DNA of 39,028 nt from Verrucomicrobiota bacterium (GTDB taxonomy: Bacteria; Verrucomicrobiota; Verrucomicrobiia; JAWXBN01): assembly GCA_034440155.1 (NCBI GenBank), contig JAWXBN010000109.1:1-39028 (forward strand). Reading direction: 5' to 3'. The notes below the pieces were generated by a model that saw only the letters and a list, made by a program, of their open reading frames with translations, ran no database searches and was not told the DNA's origin. Position 1 is the first letter of the stretch. Each line of letters starts with the position of its first letter. The translations under genes were made by a program, and so were the position numbers. This document shows, in pieces, positions 26,376 to 34,682 of the stretch.

Positions 26376-26882
26376 ATGAAAACTCAAAGAGAGATCGATG
26401 GGGGTTTTACCCTTGTCGAGATTATGATGGTCGTCGCGATCATCGCATTATTAATGGCAATAGCCATTCCAAACTTCGCACGGGCGAGGGAAGTAAGTAA
26501 CGAAAACCGGTTTATCAATAATTTACGTGTTATTGGTGATGCCTTTGATATGTATACCGCAGATTATGGAGGGTATCCTCCTGACGGATTTCCGGCCTCG
26601 TGGAATAACCTTGATGGTATGAGGCCGTATTTGACACGGGTAAAGTGGACGGAGAATACTCCTATTGGTGGTACTTGGGATTGGGATAATAGTCAGACCT
26701 TTGGGATGGCAGGTGCTAGAGTCACAGGCATAACTGTGCATAGCCCTCCCCAAACATCAAACACTGGGCGGCAAACATTAGTGGAAATTGACAGGAAATT
26801 TGATAACGGGGATATCACAACTGGGGTATTTATCCAGAGGAACAATGGATCGGGTTATATCTACGTTCTGGCCAATGAATAA
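26376..26882 (+). CDS. Type II/IV pseudopilin-like protein
   Basis: 168 residues. A type III signal peptide is clear: short charged leader (MKTQREIDG), then GFTLVEIMMVVAIIALLMA with Glu at +5 of the mature chain, the hallmark of prepilin-peptidase substrates. The mature helix continues to IPNFARAREVSNEN, and the C-terminal part has the INNLRVIGDAFDMYTADYGG pattern seen in type II secretion GspG-like and PVC pseudopilins. It stands alone with its own promoter; no assembly ATPase, secretin or prepilin peptidase lies in the window. It could serve secretion, pili or DNA uptake. Confidence 0.85.
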   Translation: MKTQREIDGGFTLVEIMMVVAIIALLMAIAIPNFARAREVSNENRFINNLRVIGDAFDMYTADYGGYPPDGFPASWNNLDGMRPYLTRVKWTENTPIGGTWDWDNSQTFGMAGARVTGITVHSPPQTSNTGRQTLVEIDRKFDNGDITTGVFIQRNNGSGYIYVLANE

Positions 26883-26960
26883 TTCTTTTATTTTTAATAG
26901 GACGTTAAAACCTTTTAATCCTTGCAATTTATTCGGCTGAATATAAGGCTATGGAGTATT

Positions 26961-27290
26961 ATGTCTGCCGTAAATGTCATTAATGTTAAAGATTTAAAGG
27001 AAATTCTCGATCAAAAATCCTCCATCCGATTGATTGATGTCCGCGAAGAAGATGAATATGCCATCGCCCGTATTCCAGGATCAGAACTCATCGCCTTGAG
27101 TCAATTTGCCAAACGTGCGCTCAATGAATTAGGGCCTGATGAAAAGATAGTGATCCATTGTCATCATGGGGGGCGCTCTATGCAAGCTTGTCTTTGGTTG
27201 TCCAAACAAGGTTTTAAGGACTTGACGAATGTGGAGGGCGGGATCGACGCTTGGTCGATTCAAATAGACTCTAAAGTGCCTCGATATTAA
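26961..27290 (+). CDS. Single-domain rhodanese-like sulfurtransferase
   Basis: 109 residues from the ATG at 26961, which has GGAG 5 bases upstream; an open reading to 26922 is not supported. It has IRLIDVREEDEYAIARIPGS, the Cys active loop CHHGGRS, and the final VEGGIDAWS, all standard for GlpE-like rhodaneses that transfer sulfur to a thiophilic acceptor in the cytoplasm. The active loop (C-H-H-G-G-R) keeps the Cys and Arg. It lies upstream of pta with a 62-bp gap. Confidence 0.9.
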   Translation: MSAVNVINVKDLKEILDQKSSIRLIDVREEDEYAIARIPGSELIALSQFAKRALNELGPDEKIVIHCHHGGRSMQACLWLSKQGFKDLTNVEGGIDAWSIQIDSKVPRY

Positions 27291-27352
27291 CACTGAAAAA
27301 TGAGTTCTTTCCTTTTATATCAGCCATTGGCAAGATACGCCTCTTAAAAATC

Positions 27353-28387
27353 ATGACCTTTATCGAGAAAATATTTGATTTGCTGAAGCGCCATCCGAAA
27401 CGGATTGTATTTCCTGAAGGCGATGACCCAGTGGTGATGAAAGCGGCTGAAGAGTTTGCCCGTATGAAGTTAGGTGCGCCCATTCTCTTGGGGAATCGGG
27501 ACTTGATCCGACAGCATGCCGAGGAAAATGGATTGACCTTAAATCACGTCCGATTAATAGACCCTACGACTTCTACTGAACTTCCGGCTTTTACGGAAAG
27601 GATGAAAAAAATCGCCCGTTATCAATCAATGAATGACGAGGAAGTAGAAAAACTGATCATTAATCCTAATTATTTTGCTGCGATGATGGTGCAATATTCT
27701 AACGCGGATGGTTTTGTCGGTGGAAATACCATTACCACGGGGGCTCTATTGCGTCCGCTGATGGCACTGATTAAGCCATTGCCCCATATGAAAACTCTTT
27801 CGAGTTGTATGATTTTCGAAACACAGAATAAACAAATCGGCGACCACGGGGTGCTTTATCTTGCTGATTGTGGTATTATTCCAGAGCCTACAGTCGATGA
27901 GTTGGCAGATATCGGGCTTGAAACGGCAAATCTCGCCCGTCAAATGTCCGGTTTGGTTCCACGTGTGGCTTATTTGGCCTTCAGCACCAAGGGAAGTGCG
28001 AAACATAAAATGACTGAAAAGATGGCCGCCGCCGCCGCCCTGTGTAAACAAAAAGCCGAGGCAATTGCCTTCAAAATCGAAGTCGATGGTGAATTGCAGG
28101 TCGATACAGCTATTGATTGGGAAGCGGGCCAGGAAAAAGCACCAGATAGCACGGTTGCCGGGCAAGCCAATGTTCTGATTTTCCCTGATCTAAATGCGGG
28201 GAATATAGCCTCGAAACTCTTGAAGTCCGTTTCCGGTGCAAATGCTTATGGGCATATGATTCTAGGATTAGATCGTCCGGCTGCTGATATTAGCCGTGGA
28301 TCCACATGGGAAGATGTCCTTGGGTTAGCCGCGCTTGTCGGCTTGCGTGCCGTCGAATATCATAAGCTTTACGAAGATCTCTACTAG
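27353..28387 (+). CDS. pta: Phosphate acetyltransferase
   Basis: 344 residues, normal for the short PTA family. It interconverts acetyl-CoA and acetyl phosphate. Visible family motifs: RIVFPEGDDPVVMKAA at the N-terminus, the DGFVGGNTITTGALLRP core, CMIFETQNKQIGDHGVLYLADCG, VPRVAYLAFSTKGSA, and GQANVLIFPDLNAGNIASKL (acyl-CoA site). The ending LDRPAADISRGSTWEDVLG is typical. No acetate kinase (ackA) is adjacent. The next gene starts 14 bp after its stop. Confidence 0.95.
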   Translation: MTFIEKIFDLLKRHPKRIVFPEGDDPVVMKAAEEFARMKLGAPILLGNRDLIRQHAEENGLTLNHVRLIDPTTSTELPAFTERMKKIARYQSMNDEEVEKLIINPNYFAAMMVQYSNADGFVGGNTITTGALLRPLMALIKPLPHMKTLSSCMIFETQNKQIGDHGVLYLADCGIIPEPTVDELADIGLETANLARQMSGLVPRVAYLAFSTKGSAKHKMTEKMAAAAALCKQKAEAIAFKIEVDGELQVDTAIDWEAGQEKAPDSTVAGQANVLIFPDLNAGNIASKLLKSVSGANAYGHMILGLDRPAADISRGSTWEDVLGLAALVGLRAVEYHKLYEDLY

Positions 28388-28400
28388 ACCAAAACAGACC

Positions 28401-28673
28401 ATGAGACAGGAAATTAATTGGCGCACGAGGCGTACTGATAAAAGTGTTTACGAGGTCCGTGTATCGAGATGGTCCGGGGAAATGAAATTTCAATTTATGG
28501 AAAAGGGCTCTGATAATTGGGATTATGAGCGCGAGCCAGAGCTGCATGATTGGGAGGATTTGCTTGATGCCTTGGAGAGGCGGTATTCCCGCAAGCAGGC
28601 TACTGACCAGGAAATTACTTTCGTAAAAAACAAAATTATAGAGATTAAAAAAGATATGCCTCTTGCCGGTTAG
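28401..28673 (+). CDS. Small conserved-looking hypothetical protein
   Basis: 90 residues from the ATG at 28401, 14 bp after pta. It is highly charged, with aromatic-rich strands (INWRTRRTDKSVYEVRVSRW; MKFQFMEKGSDNWDYER) and a C-terminal helix (WEDLLDALERRYSRKQATDQ). No known family was recognised. Its stop overlaps the moaE stop tail-to-tail by four bases. It probably shares the pta transcript. Confidence 0.6.
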   Translation: MRQEINWRTRRTDKSVYEVRVSRWSGEMKFQFMEKGSDNWDYEREPELHDWEDLLDALERRYSRKQATDQEITFVKNKIIEIKKDMPLAG

Positions 28674-29068
28674 TCCAGCGGCCTTTTCCAGATGGGGACC
28701 GTTTTTTTCATTTCATCAATGATCCATTGGCAGGCGGCGAATGCTTCTGCACGGTGTCCTGCACTAATACGGAGGTAGAGGGAGGGTTCGCCGGTTTTGA
28801 CGAGTCCTATCCTGTGTTGCAGGTGGATTGTATTGATAGGCCAACATTTGAGCGCATCAAAGAAAAGACGGGAAAATTGCACACGAGCCATCTCCTCAAA
28901 ACATTCATAATCGATTCCTTTGATTTGTTTTTCACCTTCTTTTGAACGCACGACACCTTGGAATTCAATAATCGCCCCTGATGAAGAATCATAAAAAGGC
29001 TGGGCCGACGTGATGGGTTCACGGGAAATAATCAAAGTGCAATTCTGTGGTAGGGTCAAATGCGACAT
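28670..29068 (-). CDS. moaE: MoaE, molybdopterin synthase large subunit
   Basis: 132 residues. MoaE converts precursor Z (cPMP) to molybdopterin using sulfur on MoaD. Conserved blocks: GAIIEFQGVVRSKEGEKQIK, YECFEEMA, HRIGLVKTGEPSLYLRISAG, HRAEAFAACQWIIDEMKK and the terminal VPIWKRP. It follows moaD with a 9-bp gap. The rest of the pathway (moaA, moaC, mogA) is not in the window. Confidence 0.93.
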   Translation of the reverse strand: MSHLTLPQNCTLIISREPITSAQPFYDSSSGAIIEFQGVVRSKEGEKQIKGIDYECFEEMARVQFSRLFFDALKCWPINTIHLQHRIGLVKTGEPSLYLRISAGHRAEAFAACQWIIDEMKKTVPIWKRPLD

Positions 29069-29077
29069 AGGTGAAAT

Positions 29078-29323
29078 TTAGCCGCCTTGCACCGGCGGCA
29101 TGAGTGAAATAATGTCTCCATCCTGAAGCAGGTCGCCACGTTGTGCATATTCCGTCCCGTTGGCAATCAGGATTGATTTGTCCCATTCTGTGAGTTTTGG
29201 ATATTGCTCGTAAACCAAAGTGAGTAAGTCCGAGATAGAGCTGTTCACTTCTAGGTTTCTTGAAATGGACTCGGCTTTGGTAATGTCTTTGAGATGGGCC
29301 CAAAAGTGAATGGTGACTGTCAT
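29078..29323 (-). CDS. moaD: MoaD, molybdopterin synthase small subunit
   Basis: 81 residues, a ubiquitin-like sulfur carrier. It ends with PPVQGG, and the terminal Gly-Gly carries the thiocarboxylate. MTVTIHFWAHLKDIT starts the beta-grasp fold. It is directly upstream of moaE in the same direction, the usual functional pair. Confidence 0.92.
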   Translation of the reverse strand: MTVTIHFWAHLKDITKAESISRNLEVNSSISDLLTLVYEQYPKLTEWDKSILIANGTEYAQRGDLLQDGDIISLMPPVQGG

Positions 29324-29352
29324 GGTCGGAAAAATAACCTATTGTTTTGGTT

Positions 29353-29898
29353 TCAAGCGTATTTGCGGATCGCTGATTCTTTCAGTGTGGCGATGAATGG
29401 GAGGTTGCGGTAATAACCTTTATAATCAAGACCATAACCCACCACAAATTTATCGGCTATTTCAAAACCGGAGAAATCTGGTTCCACATACCGGACCCTT
29501 TCGACATTTTTTGTGAGCATCACGGCCGTTTTGATTTCCCTGGCTCCACGCATCGCGAGTTCCTCCCTGACACGTGAAAGAGTTAAACCCGTATCGAGAA
29601 TATCATCAATAATGAGCACATCCAAATCCTGGACACTGAAATCATGATTTGTGAGGATATTGATGACCCCGGAAGACTCCGTATTGCCCTGATAACTCTG
29701 GGCGTAAAGGCATTCAACCCTCAATGGCATGTGGATTTGGCGGACTAAGTCAGTAAAAAACATCATACTGCCATTGAGGATGCTGATCACGGTTAGTGGC
29801 CGACCCTTATAGACTTTTTCGATTTGCTCTCCCATGATGACAACGGCTTTAAGGATATCTTTTTCGGAAAAAAGAATCTGGTCAATATCCTCAAGCAT
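29353..29898 (-). CDS. hpt: Hypoxanthine phosphoribosyltransferase
   Basis: 181 residues, standard length. It salvages hypoxanthine/guanine with PRPP. Motifs: VISILNGSMMFFTDL, the PRPP-binding loop VLIIDDILDTGLTL, and the C-terminal region FVVGYGLDYKGYYRNLPFI that is specific for Hpt. It starts 11 bp after the TPR-like gene stop and precedes moaD by 29 bp. Confidence 0.95.
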   Translation of the reverse strand: MLEDIDQILFSEKDILKAVVIMGEQIEKVYKGRPLTVISILNGSMMFFTDLVRQIHMPLRVECLYAQSYQGNTESSGVINILTNHDFSVQDLDVLIIDDILDTGLTLSRVREELAMRGAREIKTAVMLTKNVERVRYVEPDFSGFEIADKFVVGYGLDYKGYYRNLPFIATLKESAIRKYA

Positions 29899-29909
29899 AG
29901 GGCAACCGA

Positions 29910-30596
29910 TTAACGTTTACTGGAGACAGGGGTGGCTCCAATATCTTCGCGGACATTCTGCATCTCACGCTTCATCAAAAGTGCGACTGATGAAGCCGGT
30001 TGGAGGGGAATCGCTTGACCCCAGAGTTTGACCGCCTTCTGTAAATCATTTTTGTCTTTATAGATCAGGCCGGCATAATAATAAATGTATTGCCTCATTT
30101 CACGGTCAAAATGATCAGGAGCCTTCTCGATTAATTCCGCAAGCTTGAGAAAATCACTTTCGGACTCCGACTTTTTCCCGCAAAAGAATGGCAGGTTCCA
30201 ATAATTAATGGCACGTACTAACCGGACATGGACATCTTCAGGCACTTTGTCGACGGCGGCATCCATGGTCTTCCCTCCTTTTTTGAGGTAGTCCAATGCT
30301 TTCGGGCCGAACCCTATATCCCGGCTGCGTAATGTATAAATACTGCCCAAATATACCATCACCAACATATTATCAGGATATTGGGCATGCATTTTTTCGA
30401 AGTCAGCCTCTGCTTGTAAGACGGATTTCTTATCTCCTTTGACTCCTTCATTGTGTAGCTTGATGGCCGCTTCCAAATCGGCTACAGGTGAATCCTGTAC
30501 GGCACCCGCTATTTGCGAATCTTTGACCTCTGGGACATTTCCATAAAGTGTGGAGACCAGAAATAGGAGAGAGAAAAACAATGATACGTGTTTCAT
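29910..30596 (-). CDS. Secreted TPR-like protein
   Basis: 228 residues with an N-terminal signal peptide (MKHVSLFFSLLFLVSTLYG). The rest is helical with TPR-like pairs (YPDNMLVMVYLGSIYTL; YIYYYAGLIYKDKNDLQKAV). TPR proteins act as adaptors, here in the periplasm or outer membrane. It lies between an L,D-transpeptidase gene (98 bp upstream) and hpt (11 bp downstream). The partner is unknown; a cell-wall link through the transpeptidases is possible. Confidence 0.7.
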   Translation of the reverse strand: MKHVSLFFSLLFLVSTLYGNVPEVKDSQIAGAVQDSPVADLEAAIKLHNEGVKGDKKSVLQAEADFEKMHAQYPDNMLVMVYLGSIYTLRSRDIGFGPKALDYLKKGGKTMDAAVDKVPEDVHVRLVRAINYWNLPFFCGKKSESESDFLKLAELIEKAPDHFDREMRQYIYYYAGLIYKDKNDLQKAVKLWGQAIPLQPASSVALLMKREMQNVREDIGATPVSSKR

Positions 30597-30693
30597 CAGG
30601 ATGACAGTCTATGGGGGAGAAACGGGTTCGCCAAGCTTTTTTCTTGCTCTCGTGCGTAAGCCGATATTCCCCGGTCTTTTCAGGCAGAAAACT

Positions 30694-31455
30694 CTAAAGC
30701 CCTAAGAGTTTTGGATCAGGCAATCCCCAGCTCTTCGAGAGCCTTATATATTCTTCTTGGGGGAGTTGCACCAGAACTGGTTTACCTACGGGATCGAGCC
30801 AGCGGAGCAAGGTCTCGATATTATTCACAGGCATGACTGTGCACCCTGCACTGGGAATATTTTCCCCGCGTTGAAAATGGAAGAAAATAGCACTCCCCAT
30901 GCCGGGCTTGGCATCGGGATAATTGTGCTCAATCAAAATACGCCAAGTATAAGTGGGGTCTTCCGGTTTCATCCTCTGATCTTTGAACCATGCTGGTGGA
31001 TTTGCGGGATTAATGCGGATGATATGGTTATAATTTGGCAGCTTAGGATTATCGATCCAAGCATCGGAGGTGGTCACTTGATAGAAAGGCCAGTTTTCAG
31101 CACCCTTGAGCGGTTTAGCTTGGTTACTGTAAACAGTGCCTATTTTAAAAATGCCAGCTGGTGCGCGTTTGTCGCGCTCGACTTTTTGGATTCCTTTTTG
31201 TGGGGGATTGATTCCGATTCCCCAAGCTAATCCGTTTTTACCGTAAATAACACGCCACGGGCCATTTGAGACTTTCCATTCCCCATTATTCTGTTTGTCC
31301 AAAAGCCATAATTTCCCGGTCACGGAGTTCCAAGTATCAGCGATTGATACTGCTACTTGGTCACCTGGAATGAGCGGGGTGGCTTTAACAGCTTGCCCGG
31401 AGGCACCTGTCGATATGAGCAAGAGGCCAGCAAAAGCAAATAGGGCCGTTCTCAT
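30694..31455 (-). CDS. L,D-transpeptidase-like protein (YkuD-type), second of a pair
   Basis: 253 residues from the ATG at 31455, four bases after the previous stop; a longer reading to 31506 would overlap the upstream gene. A signal peptide (MRTALFAFAGLLLISTGASG) marks export. The catalytic motif is H193 and C205 in FFHFQRGENIPSAGCTVMP. L,D-transpeptidases make 3-3 peptidoglycan cross-links or attach lipoproteins. Sequence around the active site (SAGCTVM) differs from the typical SHGCVRL of its neighbour, so the two genes are not recent duplicates. This form is closer to the YafK/DUF-type L,D-transpeptidases. Confidence 0.82.
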   Translation of the reverse strand: MRTALFAFAGLLLISTGASGQAVKATPLIPGDQVAVSIADTWNSVTGKLWLLDKQNNGEWKVSNGPWRVIYGKNGLAWGIGINPPQKGIQKVERDKRAPAGIFKIGTVYSNQAKPLKGAENWPFYQVTTSDAWIDNPKLPNYNHIIRINPANPPAWFKDQRMKPEDPTYTWRILIEHNYPDAKPGMGSAIFFHFQRGENIPSAGCTVMPVNNIETLLRWLDPVGKPVLVQLPQEEYIRLSKSWGLPDPKLLGL

Positions 31456-31459
31456 GGAT

Positions 31460-32353
31460 TTAGGGTGTCTTAGCAGGGATAAAACTTTCAACTGGTGCTT
31501 TAACAACAGATGTTTGGGGGGCCGGTGCTGCGGCTTGAGGCATATTTGCGATGGGAGCGGGCGTGGTAGGTGCCGTTGTTTTATTAACGGTGGATGAAGC
31601 TATCGTTGTCACTTTTTCTTTTGAAATTGATTGTTTGGTGAAGTCATTTTTTGCGGTTTTTGGCATGACAGCCCCCATATAAGGATAAATCGTTACCGGA
31701 GTGCCGATACCTGTAACACTGTAGATATTTGCAGCCATCACATCAGGTAATCTCACACATCCATGGGAATCGGCGCGTCCAGGAAGGTATCCAGCATGGA
31801 ATCCAATGCCTGTAAATGTCAAACGTTGGAAATGGGGCATGGAGGCTGGCCGATAGTAGCACCCTGAGGGAACAGCACTGGAGGGAGTTGCATCATGATT
31901 TACCACAGCACCAGTCTCCGAGTTTACAACACATCCATAAAGATTTGATTTATGATCGACTTTTTTGTTGACGATTTTGTAGTATCCCGCTGGCGTGTCA
32001 TGACCTTGTTTCCCCGTGCTGACTTCTGTTTCTGCGATGATTTCTCCACCCCTCCAGACGAACATTCTTTGCTCGGCAATAAAGATCTCCACCTTTACCG
32101 GTCCTGCTGTTAGAACTTCCGGTGTCCAAGTCCAAGTCGGCTGGTGTGCGGGTTTATAAACTTTTACCATCTTTGTTTTCCCGGCCTTCTTTGCCTCTTC
32201 TAATTGGCGTTCTTTGGTCTTAATATCCGTATAAGTAACAGGGCCTTGAACAGTTCTCTGTTTAGTGCTTTGAGCATAGATACCTGTGGTTTGCACTAGA
32301 AAAATCAGTGCAAAAATCGCTCCAGCTACAGGTAGATATTTATTTTTTTTCAT
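31460..32353 (-). CDS. L,D-transpeptidase (YkuD), first of a pair
   Basis: 297 residues. Signal peptide MKKNKYLPVAGAIFALIFLV ... YAQS. The YkuD domain spans about 85-225 with H186 and the catalytic C199 in HAGYLPGRADSHGCVRLP. It is a periplasmic enzyme forming L,D cross-links in peptidoglycan. The last ~70 residues (Thr/Ala/Pro-rich, ending ESFIPAKTP) look disordered and may contact the wall. A promoter-like element lies at 32390-32417. It is followed at 4 bp by a second L,D-transpeptidase-like gene. Confidence 0.9.
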   Translation of the reverse strand: MKKNKYLPVAGAIFALIFLVQTTGIYAQSTKQRTVQGPVTYTDIKTKERQLEEAKKAGKTKMVKVYKPAHQPTWTWTPEVLTAGPVKVEIFIAEQRMFVWRGGEIIAETEVSTGKQGHDTPAGYYKIVNKKVDHKSNLYGCVVNSETGAVVNHDATPSSAVPSGCYYRPASMPHFQRLTFTGIGFHAGYLPGRADSHGCVRLPDVMAANIYSVTGIGTPVTIYPYMGAVMPKTAKNDFTKQSISKEKVTTIASSTVNKTTAPTTPAPIANMPQAAAPAPQTSVVKAPVESFIPAKTP

Positions 32354-32389
32354 AAGATAAGTCGCTCAAAGGTGTGTTTAGAGCACGTT

Positions 32390-32417
32390 AAGATAGCAGT
32401 TTTTATCAAATTATCAA
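32390..32417 (-). promoter_or_regulatory. Probable promoter for the L,D-transpeptidase pair
   Basis: On the minus strand TTGATA (32412-32417) and TATCTT (32390-32395) are separated by 16 bp, about 36 bp before the ATG at 32353. The -35 box lies next to the rnr stop, so the genes downstream of rnr may be transcribed separately from it. Confidence 0.4.
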
Positions 32418-32418
32418 G

Positions 32419-34632
32419 TCAAGACACAGCTTTAAAATCAATTTGTTGTTTAAATAGGTCTACCTTAGATACAACCACCTTGATTTTTTGGCCAACCTTA
32501 TATATCTTTTTGGTTGACTTACCCCGTAGGAGGTTCCGGGCCTCATCAAGTATATAAAAATCATCATCCAAATCGGAAAGATGGATCAAACCACTGAGGA
32601 TAAACTCGGGCAGCTCCACAAAGAAGCCATAATTGCGGATTTCCGTGATCATGGCGTCAAAGGATTGTTTTTTAGAAGATTCCGCCTGCATCAGGAAAAA
32701 TTGCAATTTTTTCAGCTTAACAGATTCCATCTCAGCTTCAGCTGCTACACGTTCAGTCGCCGAGATGTGTAGGGCTACCGGCCCGATTGTTGCAGCAGTA
32801 TAAGGGGCCGGTTTGCCCCTCACGATACTTTCACAGACCCGGTGAACGATCAGGTCGGAATAACGGCGGATGGGTGAGGTAAAATGGGTGTAATTGACTT
32901 TGGCTAGTCCATAATGCCCGAGAGCCTTGGTCGCGTAACAAGCACGTTTCAGAGATTTGAGGAATCCAAGCTTCATTCCGTATTCTTCCGGCGTGCCTTT
33001 AATTGATTGGAGGAATTTCTGCACTTCCCCTTTGACGCTGAGGTCACCGACCTTGTAACCGCTGGCAATGGCCGTCTCCCGGAAATCGGCGAGTTTTTCG
33101 GCGTCCGGTTTTTCATGGATCCGGTAAACACAGGGTAAATTACGGTTCTTGAACTCCAAGGCCGTTACCTCGTTGGCCGCAAGCATGAATTCTTCAATGA
33201 GTTGATGCGAAATGTCGTTTTCGACCTTTTCGATTTTTACCGGGACCCCGTCTTCGTTCACCCAGACTTTGACCTCGGGGAATTCCAAATCCAGACTCCC
33301 TTGTGAAAAACGTAATTTGCGCAGGATGGACGCCAGTGCCCACATATCTTTGAGCTTGTCCTTGATTTCATCGAGGGTGACGGGGCGTTTAGGCTGGCTG
33401 ATGGTGTCCTTGTCCATTTTATATTGGAAGGGATTTTCAGGGAGTTCACTGGCTCCATCCAGCAGGGCAAAAGCTTGTTTGTATGTCAGGCGCTTTGATG
33501 AACAAATGACGGATTCGTCGAATTCATAATTTTTAATATGCCCAGCTTTTGAAAAGGTGATGAAGGCACTTTTAACGAGGCGGTCCACCCCTTCCTTGAG
33601 TGAGCACAGGCCGTTGCTCAACCGTTCGGGTAACATCGGGATGACGCGGTCTGCCAAATACACGCTATTCCCGCGTTTCTGGGCTTCCTTGTCTAATTCC
33701 CCCCCCATCCGGACATAATGAGATACATCAGCGATATGCACCCCGAGTAGCCAATCACCATTTTTGAGACGTTCCACCTGGACGGCGTCGTCATAATCCT
33801 TTGCATCATCGGGATCGATCGTAATGATGAATTCATGGCGCAAGTCGCGGCGTGAACGCGAGATGGATTCCGGCACCACTGGATCAAATTGCGCAGCTTC
33901 CTCGAGCACTGATTCAGGAAATTCTGTCGGCAGATCGTGCTTGCGGATAATCGCCAGGATATCAATGCGGGGATCGTCGGCTGACCCGAGGATCTCTGTG
34001 ATCTCACCTTCGGGATTGATGTGGCGGTGTTCCCATTCGGCCAGCTTCACGACGACCTTGTCCCCGATATTGCCGGACTTTGGCTGGGGGACATAGACGT
34101 CGATGGCGATGCGGGGATCATCAGGGACGACATAGAAAAAGTTCTTCGATTTCTGGAGGGTCCCGACGATCTGGGTGCGGACACGTTCGAGTATTTTAAT
34201 CACGCGCCCCTCTGGCTTGCGCTCCTCACCGGGCTTAGGCATGACGATTTTGCCTTTTCGGTACTGAGGGCTGGAGGTGCGGTTTATGCGGATGAGGACT
34301 TTATCCTTGTGCATGGCTGTAGCCGTGTCTGCCGGGGCGATATAGATATCCTGTTGTTTTTTGGTCCCAGGCTCCGCATCAGCCACGACATAAGCGAAGC
34401 CTTTTTCATTCATCAGGATCGTCCCAGCCACGAGATCCGCATTTGAGGGCAGGCAATAACGCCCCTTTTTCAGGAGAACAATCTGGCCTGAGTCCTCCAG
34501 CTCTTGGAGCGATTTGCGCAACTGGCCTTTTTGGTCGACTGTAATCCCCAGCTTATGTGCTATCTGGTTTTTGTCGAGGGGCTGGAATTTCGGTGAAAGG
34601 AAAATGTCGAGGAGTCGTTTATGGAGATCCAT
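32419..34632 (-). CDS. rnr: Ribonuclease R (RNB-family exoribonuclease)
   Basis: 737 residues. It degrades structured RNA 3' to 5'. An N-terminal winged-helix-like part (1-60), cold-shock-type OB domains (about 65-215) and the RNB domain follow. The catalytic acidic cluster is DPDDAKDYDDA (273-283), with GVHIADVSHYVR and HFTSPIRRYSDLIVHR downstream. A C-terminal S1 domain (about 655-735) begins FDAMITEIRNYGFFVELPEF. It carries no exact iterated-motif copy; the nearest variant is TCAAATTGCGC at 33884-33894. It is divergent from pabB over 50 bp. Confidence 0.96.
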   Translation of the reverse strand: MDLHKRLLDIFLSPKFQPLDKNQIAHKLGITVDQKGQLRKSLQELEDSGQIVLLKKGRYCLPSNADLVAGTILMNEKGFAYVVADAEPGTKKQQDIYIAPADTATAMHKDKVLIRINRTSSPQYRKGKIVMPKPGEERKPEGRVIKILERVRTQIVGTLQKSKNFFYVVPDDPRIAIDVYVPQPKSGNIGDKVVVKLAEWEHRHINPEGEITEILGSADDPRIDILAIIRKHDLPTEFPESVLEEAAQFDPVVPESISRSRRDLRHEFIITIDPDDAKDYDDAVQVERLKNGDWLLGVHIADVSHYVRMGGELDKEAQKRGNSVYLADRVIPMLPERLSNGLCSLKEGVDRLVKSAFITFSKAGHIKNYEFDESVICSSKRLTYKQAFALLDGASELPENPFQYKMDKDTISQPKRPVTLDEIKDKLKDMWALASILRKLRFSQGSLDLEFPEVKVWVNEDGVPVKIEKVENDISHQLIEEFMLAANEVTALEFKNRNLPCVYRIHEKPDAEKLADFRETAIASGYKVGDLSVKGEVQKFLQSIKGTPEEYGMKLGFLKSLKRACYATKALGHYGLAKVNYTHFTSPIRRYSDLIVHRVCESIVRGKPAPYTAATIGPVALHISATERVAAEAEMESVKLKKLQFFLMQAESSKKQSFDAMITEIRNYGFFVELPEFILSGLIHLSDLDDDFYILDEARNLLRGKSTKKIYKVGQKIKVVVSKVDLFKQQIDFKAVS

Positions 34633-34682
34633 GTTGATCCATTATTGCAGGACGAAGGATAAATTGCTAACACTTTTATTCA

